Of a DNA stretch of 26,511 nucleotides, positions 23,604 through 26,511 are shown piece after piece. The notes beneath the pieces were generated by a model. That model ran no database searches. It worked only from the letters and a program-made list of their open reading frames with translations, and had not been told where the DNA came from. A program made the translations under genes and the position numbers. Source of the DNA: Candidatus Sivonenia alaskensis PMM_0068 (GTDB lineage: Bacteria; Cyanobacteriota; Cyanobacteriia; Gloeobacterales; PMM-0068). Position 1 is the first letter of the stretch. Every line of letters starts with the position of its first letter. The DNA is taken from the NCBI GenBank assembly GCA_949127685.1, contig CASBPW010000290.1, forward strand, positions 1 through 26,511. Direction: 5' to 3'.

Positions 23604-23887
23604 TGTTCTACCTCTTTAAAGCTCCTATCAAAGAAAGCATTATGAACTGTTTCTCCGTCCTCTAGAAGTACGACGCGCAGATACTTCCCATCTCTTTCTT
23701 CAATTTTAGACCAAAAGCGAACTCGACCATCATCTTGAATTTGGGTTTGCATAGGTGCTTCAATCGTCTTCTGAATCTACTCGATCTTAATTTCTGCTCG
23801 ATCGGGGCGAAGTCGCATTGCCTTAAAATACTCCGTAACTCTCACTTGTTCTCTAGCTGTAAAGATAGTTAAATCGGCATGGTTCAC
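23600..23887 (-). pseudogene. DUF4258-like partner of DUF2283, interrupted by an in-frame TAG
   Basis: From a GTG at 23885-23887 the minus-strand frame runs 95 codons to a TGA overlapping the DUF2283 start, with one stop: TAG at 23777-23779, codon 37, within EIKIE*IQKTIEAP. Both sides fit one family: RLRPDRAEI before, and GKYLRVVLLEDGETVHNAFF with DRSF after. The family usually has tryptophan at the interrupted position (I-x-x-E-W-I), so one TGG to TAG change would explain it. Translation could restart at an ATG (23750-23752), giving a 50-residue C-terminal piece coupled to DUF2283. Alternatives are a sequencing error or amber suppression. Confidence 0.65.
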
Positions 23888-23894
23888 ATTAGCG

Positions 23895-23976
23895 TAACAC
23901 TTTTGGGAAAGCCAAAAAGGCTAGAACCCCTGATAGTGATGGCAAAAACACCTTAGCCCCTTGGGCAAAAGTGTTA
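23895..23976. repeat. Long imperfect hairpin with 11-bp perfect terminal arms
   Basis: TAACACTTTTG (23895-23905) is matched by its exact complement at 23966-23976. Inside, GGCTA (about 23919-23923) can pair with TAGCC (about 23954-23958). The 82-base unit looks like a small palindromic mobile element (MITE or REP type) or a structured RNA. It lies directly upstream of the broken DUF4258-like gene. Confidence 0.5.
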
Positions 23977-24005
23977 TCCTCCAACCTGGTGCCTTGAGCC
24001 ATGCC

Positions 24006-24023
24006 GGAGTGGAACTGCACCTT
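24006..24023. repeat. Direct repeat copy 1 (18 bp), downstream of the DUF29 gene
   Basis: GGAGTGGAACTGCACCTT. It agrees at 17 of 18 bases with the copy at 24552-24569, in the same orientation. The pair brackets the DUF29 gene. Confidence 0.7.
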
Positions 24024-24077
24024 ACGTGAAGCATCGGTTGATGGCGATATGAAGTGCTCTCCAGAGGTTTCCAGTTT

Positions 24078-24542
24078 TTAATCGGGCAGCCACGCTTCAT
24101 CTAATACTTGTTGCAGCGCCCATTCACAGGACGTTGGAAAGGTTTCTGGTTCGAGACCCGTTGCTTGACGAGCAATCGTGATGGCGTCTTGATAGGTTTC
24201 AGCAAAAGCTTCTGACAGATAGTTCTTTAAGCTTGGGCTATCTTGGAGTGCTTTGCGAATTCGGATACGATGCTCCGCAATTGAGCCTCTCCAGCTTCCA
24301 GAACGCTGTTGAGGTTGATACTTCCACTTGAGCAGGTGCAAGAGCAAAACCCTCTGATTACTCTCAATTGCCCGCTTTTCGTTCCGACCTATGTCCTCTA
24401 TTTCTTCAATTAAGTTTTCCATGTCGAGTTGGTCAAATTCCCTTTTGCGGAGGGATAGAGCAGTCTGCTTTAACCAAATATAGTAATCCTGCTCATAAAG
24501 ATTAGCAGGAGCGTCCTGGTGCCTGTTTATGTTGTGGGTCAT
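24078..24542 (-). CDS. DUF29 family protein
   Basis: A 154-residue helical protein of the DUF29 family, which is very common in cyanobacteria and has no known function. Family marks are the N-terminal LYEQDYYIWLKQTALSLRKR, the acidic DMENLIEEIEDIGRNEKRAI and the following HLLKWKYQPQQRSGSW. The C-terminal part (AETYQDAITIARQATG, LPD end) is complete. The ATG at 24540-24542 begins next to one of two 18-base direct repeats that flank the gene. It sits between the damaged DUF4258/DUF2283 pair and the MscS gene, all on the minus strand but separated by gaps. Confidence 0.88.
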   Translation of the reverse strand: MTHNINRHQDAPANLYEQDYYIWLKQTALSLRKREFDQLDMENLIEEIEDIGRNEKRAIESNQRVLLLHLLKWKYQPQQRSGSWRGSIAEHRIRIRKALQDSPSLKNYLSEAFAETYQDAITIARQATGLEPETFPTSCEWALQQVLDEAWLPD

Positions 24543-24551
24543 GGCTGCTCA

Positions 24552-24569
24552 GGAGTGGCACTGCACCTT
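24552..24569. repeat. Direct repeat copy 2 (18 bp), upstream of the DUF29 gene
   Basis: GGAGTGGCACTGCACCTT, one mismatch to copy 1 at 24006-24023. It lies ten bases upstream of the DUF29 start codon. Confidence 0.7.
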
Positions 24570-24619
24570 CTCGAACGTCCCGGTAAAGGCATAGGTTTGA
24601 CTCTGGATCGATACCTTTT

Positions 24620-24641
24620 AAGTTACTTCTAAGTTACTTCA
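24620..24641. repeat. Tandem 11-bp duplication across the MscS stop codon
   Basis: AAGTTACTTCT (24620-24630) and AAGTTACTTCA (24631-24641) are adjacent and differ at one base. The second copy and the junction contain the end of the MscS gene (GAA GTA ACT TAG on the minus strand), so a duplication occurred at the 3' end of that gene. Confidence 0.6.
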
Positions 24642-26080
24642 TAGACGGCTTTATTCGCTAGACGACGAATATCCATGACTTCTCCGAGTTCCTGGACCAA
24701 CCGGGGTGACTGTTCTAGTGCCGTTTGCAAGGTGTCGGTATTAATCAGTAAGACGCGCAGATCCTCAGCCGCTCGAACGGTCATATCAGTGGTCTGATCA
24801 GAAAGGAGTGAGGCTTTTTCTCCAAAAAACTCGCCCGCAGAAAGGATACCAATGGTTTGTAAATGCCCGCTAAAATCGGACACCATCAACTGAGCCTGCC
24901 CCTCCAAAATCAGGTACAGGCCCGGTAAAGTTTCGCCTTCCTCCAGCACGGTTTCATGCCTAGCATAGTCTCGTATCTCACTGCGATTCAAGATGGTCTG
25001 CAAAACGGTCGGTTGCAGCCCTGCAAAGCCAGAGAGGCTCCGCAGAGCCTGCAGATTCAGGGTCTTTTGTTGTTCTTGGGTCGGGATTGCCGGTTCGTAA
25101 GGGGCTTCAGACTGAATCGGATACGGCATCGTGAGATGATAACGCTTCGCTGCGTACCAGATGCGGGTATTAAACTCTTTATGAATGGCTCTTGCCACTT
25201 CGAAGTTCGGAGCAAATAGCCGAACCCGGTATTTGATCGAGAAATCGCCATAGCCTGTGATCTCAATCTGGGGTGGTGGATCCTGTAGCACACCCTCAAT
25301 GGACAGGGCGGCCTGTTTCAAAACCTGTTTCACTTTATTCGGTGGGTCATCGCAACAAAAGCCAATCTCAACATTTTCCACATGCATGCGGTTGGGCCGA
25401 CTGAAGTTCGTAAACGTCCCCTTTGCCAGTTCAGAGTTGGGAACCACCAGCAGATCATTGTCCAGGGTTTGCAAATGGACCGATCGCCAGTTAATCTCAA
25501 TCACTTTGCCTTGCTTCTCACCGACTTGAATCCAATCGCCCAGGGAAAAGGGTTGCTCAAACAGAAGCGCAATTCCAGAGAAGATATTGCCCAAACTATC
25601 CTGGAGGGCCAGACCAATCACCAGTGAACCGACACCCAAAGCCGTCAGCAGACCACCCAGGTCAAGTCCCCAAACCGTAGACAGGACAATCGCGGACCCA
25701 ATCAAAACCAGAACAAACCGACCCAGATCACGAAAGAGTTGAGGCACCTTAGCCTGCCAGCTCCCCTCGGGGGCATCTTCAAACAGAATGACATTGAGCA
25801 GGGTCAGGGCTGCGTAGATTAGGGTAATCCACAGTAGCGTTTCAGAAATGCGAACAATTCCATCCGTGCGCGGCAGTCGGATGACCTGAACTAATAAGAC
25901 AAATAGGGCCAGCGCCGGTAATATCCACTTTCGCAGAATTCGGATAGGAGCAGCCATGGGTTGCTTGCGACGTTGTAGTCGCAAAAGCACCTCTCCCAGC
26001 ACTAGCATTGCCAGGGGAAACACCAGAACCAGGGCTAATACCCACCAAAGCCCGCTCTGTAAGAAATAGCTCGTTTCCAT
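24629..26080 (-). CDS. MscS-type mechanosensitive channel with C-terminal cNMP-binding domain
   Basis: A 483-residue inner-membrane channel. Helices lie at about 10-35, 52-70, 78-100 and 118-137. The MscS pore helix and beta domain follow (LGGLLTALGVGSLVIGLALQ at 141-160, DSLGNIFSGI, then PFSLGDWIQV), and then the MscS cytoplasmic domain to about 330. A cyclic-nucleotide-binding fold ends the protein (about 360-475), with GEFFGEKASLL in the phosphate-binding cassette. The cassette arginine that normally contacts the cyclic phosphate appears to be threonine (SDQTTDMTV where R-T-A-T-V is usual). GGAGGAG lies seven bases before the ATG, and the cyclase stop is only four bases upstream, so the two are one unit. 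The frame is open further upstream inside the cyclase gene. Confidence 0.93.
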   Translation of the reverse strand: METSYFLQSGLWWVLALVLVFPLAMLVLGEVLLRLQRRKQPMAAPIRILRKWILPALALFVLLVQVIRLPRTDGIVRISETLLWITLIYAALTLLNVILFEDAPEGSWQAKVPQLFRDLGRFVLVLIGSAIVLSTVWGLDLGGLLTALGVGSLVIGLALQDSLGNIFSGIALLFEQPFSLGDWIQVGEKQGKVIEINWRSVHLQTLDNDLLVVPNSELAKGTFTNFSRPNRMHVENVEIGFCCDDPPNKVKQVLKQAALSIEGVLQDPPPQIEITGYGDFSIKYRVRLFAPNFEVARAIHKEFNTRIWYAAKRYHLTMPYPIQSEAPYEPAIPTQEQQKTLNLQALRSLSGFAGLQPTVLQTILNRSEIRDYARHETVLEEGETLPGLYLILEGQAQLMVSDFSGHLQTIGILSAGEFFGEKASLLSDQTTDMTVRAAEDLRVLLINTDTLQTALEQSPRLVQELGEVMDIRRLANKAVYEVT

Positions 26081-26084
26081 GACC

Positions 26085-26511
26085 TTACTCCTCCCCAGCT
26101 CCGACCTGGGCAGCAAACGCGTTTAAGGGGGTCACTTCCCAAACCGCTAATTTACCTTTGCCCTTCATGACCACATCAGCTACCTGGTCAAAGTGATACA
26201 GTCCTTGGAGAGCATCAAATACAGATTTGGTGACCTGAATTACGTTCTGATCTTCTGAGTCATGGATTCCCCTGGCAATATTAAGGGTTTCTCCCCAGAC
26301 GTCATAGTTAAACTTCGTTTTGCCGACCACCCCGGCAGCGATTGGGCCAGCGTGAATGCCAATATCCAGACTCAGATCAACCCCCTGTTTTTGGCTAAAC
26401 CGACGAATAATATGGAGCATTTCTAGGGCACAATCTACGGTGCGTTTAGTGTGGTCAACCCGTGGTACGGATAAGCCGCAGACCGCCAGGTAGGTAGACC
26501 CCATAGATGCC
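26085..26511 (-). CDS. Class III adenylate/guanylate cyclase, C-terminal part (cut by window edge)
   Basis: The frame enters from the right edge; about 140 C-terminal residues are visible. They belong to a class III cyclase catalytic domain: MGSTYLAVCGL, DIGIHAGPIAAGVVG, FNYDVWGETLNIARG. The aspartate of YDVWG is the kind that selects ATP over GTP. Two odd points: GSTYLA replaces the usual GD-x-Y, whose aspartate binds metal, as in the non-catalytic C2 half of mammalian adenylyl cyclases. Also, the arginine after the catalytic asparagine is at +3 (NIAR) rather than +4. The first metal site lies outside the window. It is followed after four bases by the MscS-cNMP channel, so a shared role is likely. 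Confidence 0.88.
   Translation of the reverse strand, partial: ASMGSTYLAVCGLSVPRVDHTKRTVDCALEMLHIIRRFSQKQGVDLSLDIGIHAGPIAAGVVGKTKFNYDVWGETLNIARGIHDSEDQNVIQVTKSVFDALQGLYHFDQVADVVMKGKGKLAVWEVTPLNAFAAQVGAGEE

Noticed and set aside
1..26511. tRNA, rRNA and CRISPR arrays
   Set aside because: No cloverleaf with a GTTC-type arm and acceptor pairing, no rRNA-like stretch and no regularly spaced repeats were noticed while reading. No scanner was run, so a degenerate case could be missed.

Overview
The window looks like chromosomal DNA of a cyanobacterium of intermediate GC. The lineage-marking genes are a CpcS/CpeS-type phycobiliprotein lyase, a long-form LrtA/HPF hibernation factor, a cyanobacterial-type GlgC, and DUF29, DUF2283, DUF4342 and PPC-domain proteins. 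No rRNA, tRNA, CRISPR array or intact transposase was seen. Functions come from reading the translated sequence; no database search was run.

Left part (1-15.1 kb), mostly housekeeping: the tail of an unidentified gene, a NUDIX hydrolase divergent from prfC (release factor 3), then the overlapping pair ugd-uxs (UDP-glucose to UDP-glucuronate to UDP-xylose). These are followed by a HEAT-repeat protein, an exported PrxQ-type peroxiredoxin, a small zinc-knuckle protein, glgC (glycogen), an apparent potassium unit (KirBac channel plus Kef-type antiporter), a DUF4342 protein, serA (serine synthesis) and a CNNM/CorC-type membrane protein.

Middle part (15.1-17.6 kb), a decayed accessory island: a broken hydrogenase-maturation-protease gene on the minus strand; a HEAT-repeat gene preceded by a G10 tract that places a well-formed upstream start one base out of frame; what looks like the last 22 codons of a DNA methyltransferase, joined by an ATGA overlap to an MNT-HEPN pair; the first 31 codons of an integron/XerC-type integrase; and a short acyl-CoA-synthetase-like remnant. 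None of the four remnants is a long open frame.

Right part (17.6-26.5 kb): hpf/lrtA with a strong terminator, a DUF362 protein, an exported SRPBCC protein, a HerA-like ATPase without an adjacent NurA, the phycobiliprotein lyase, and an exported PPC-domain protein. Next comes a DUF2283 gene whose upstream partner is broken by one in-frame amber codon, then a DUF29 gene bracketed by 18-bp near-identical direct repeats. The window ends in a two-gene unit: a class III nucleotide cyclase (cut by the window edge) 4 bp upstream of an MscS channel with a cyclic-nucleotide-binding domain. The visible signature residues of both look altered, so the pair could be a non-canonical signalling module.

Most interesting: the cyclase/MscS pair, the poly-G switch candidate, and the gene graveyard around the MNT-HEPN pair.
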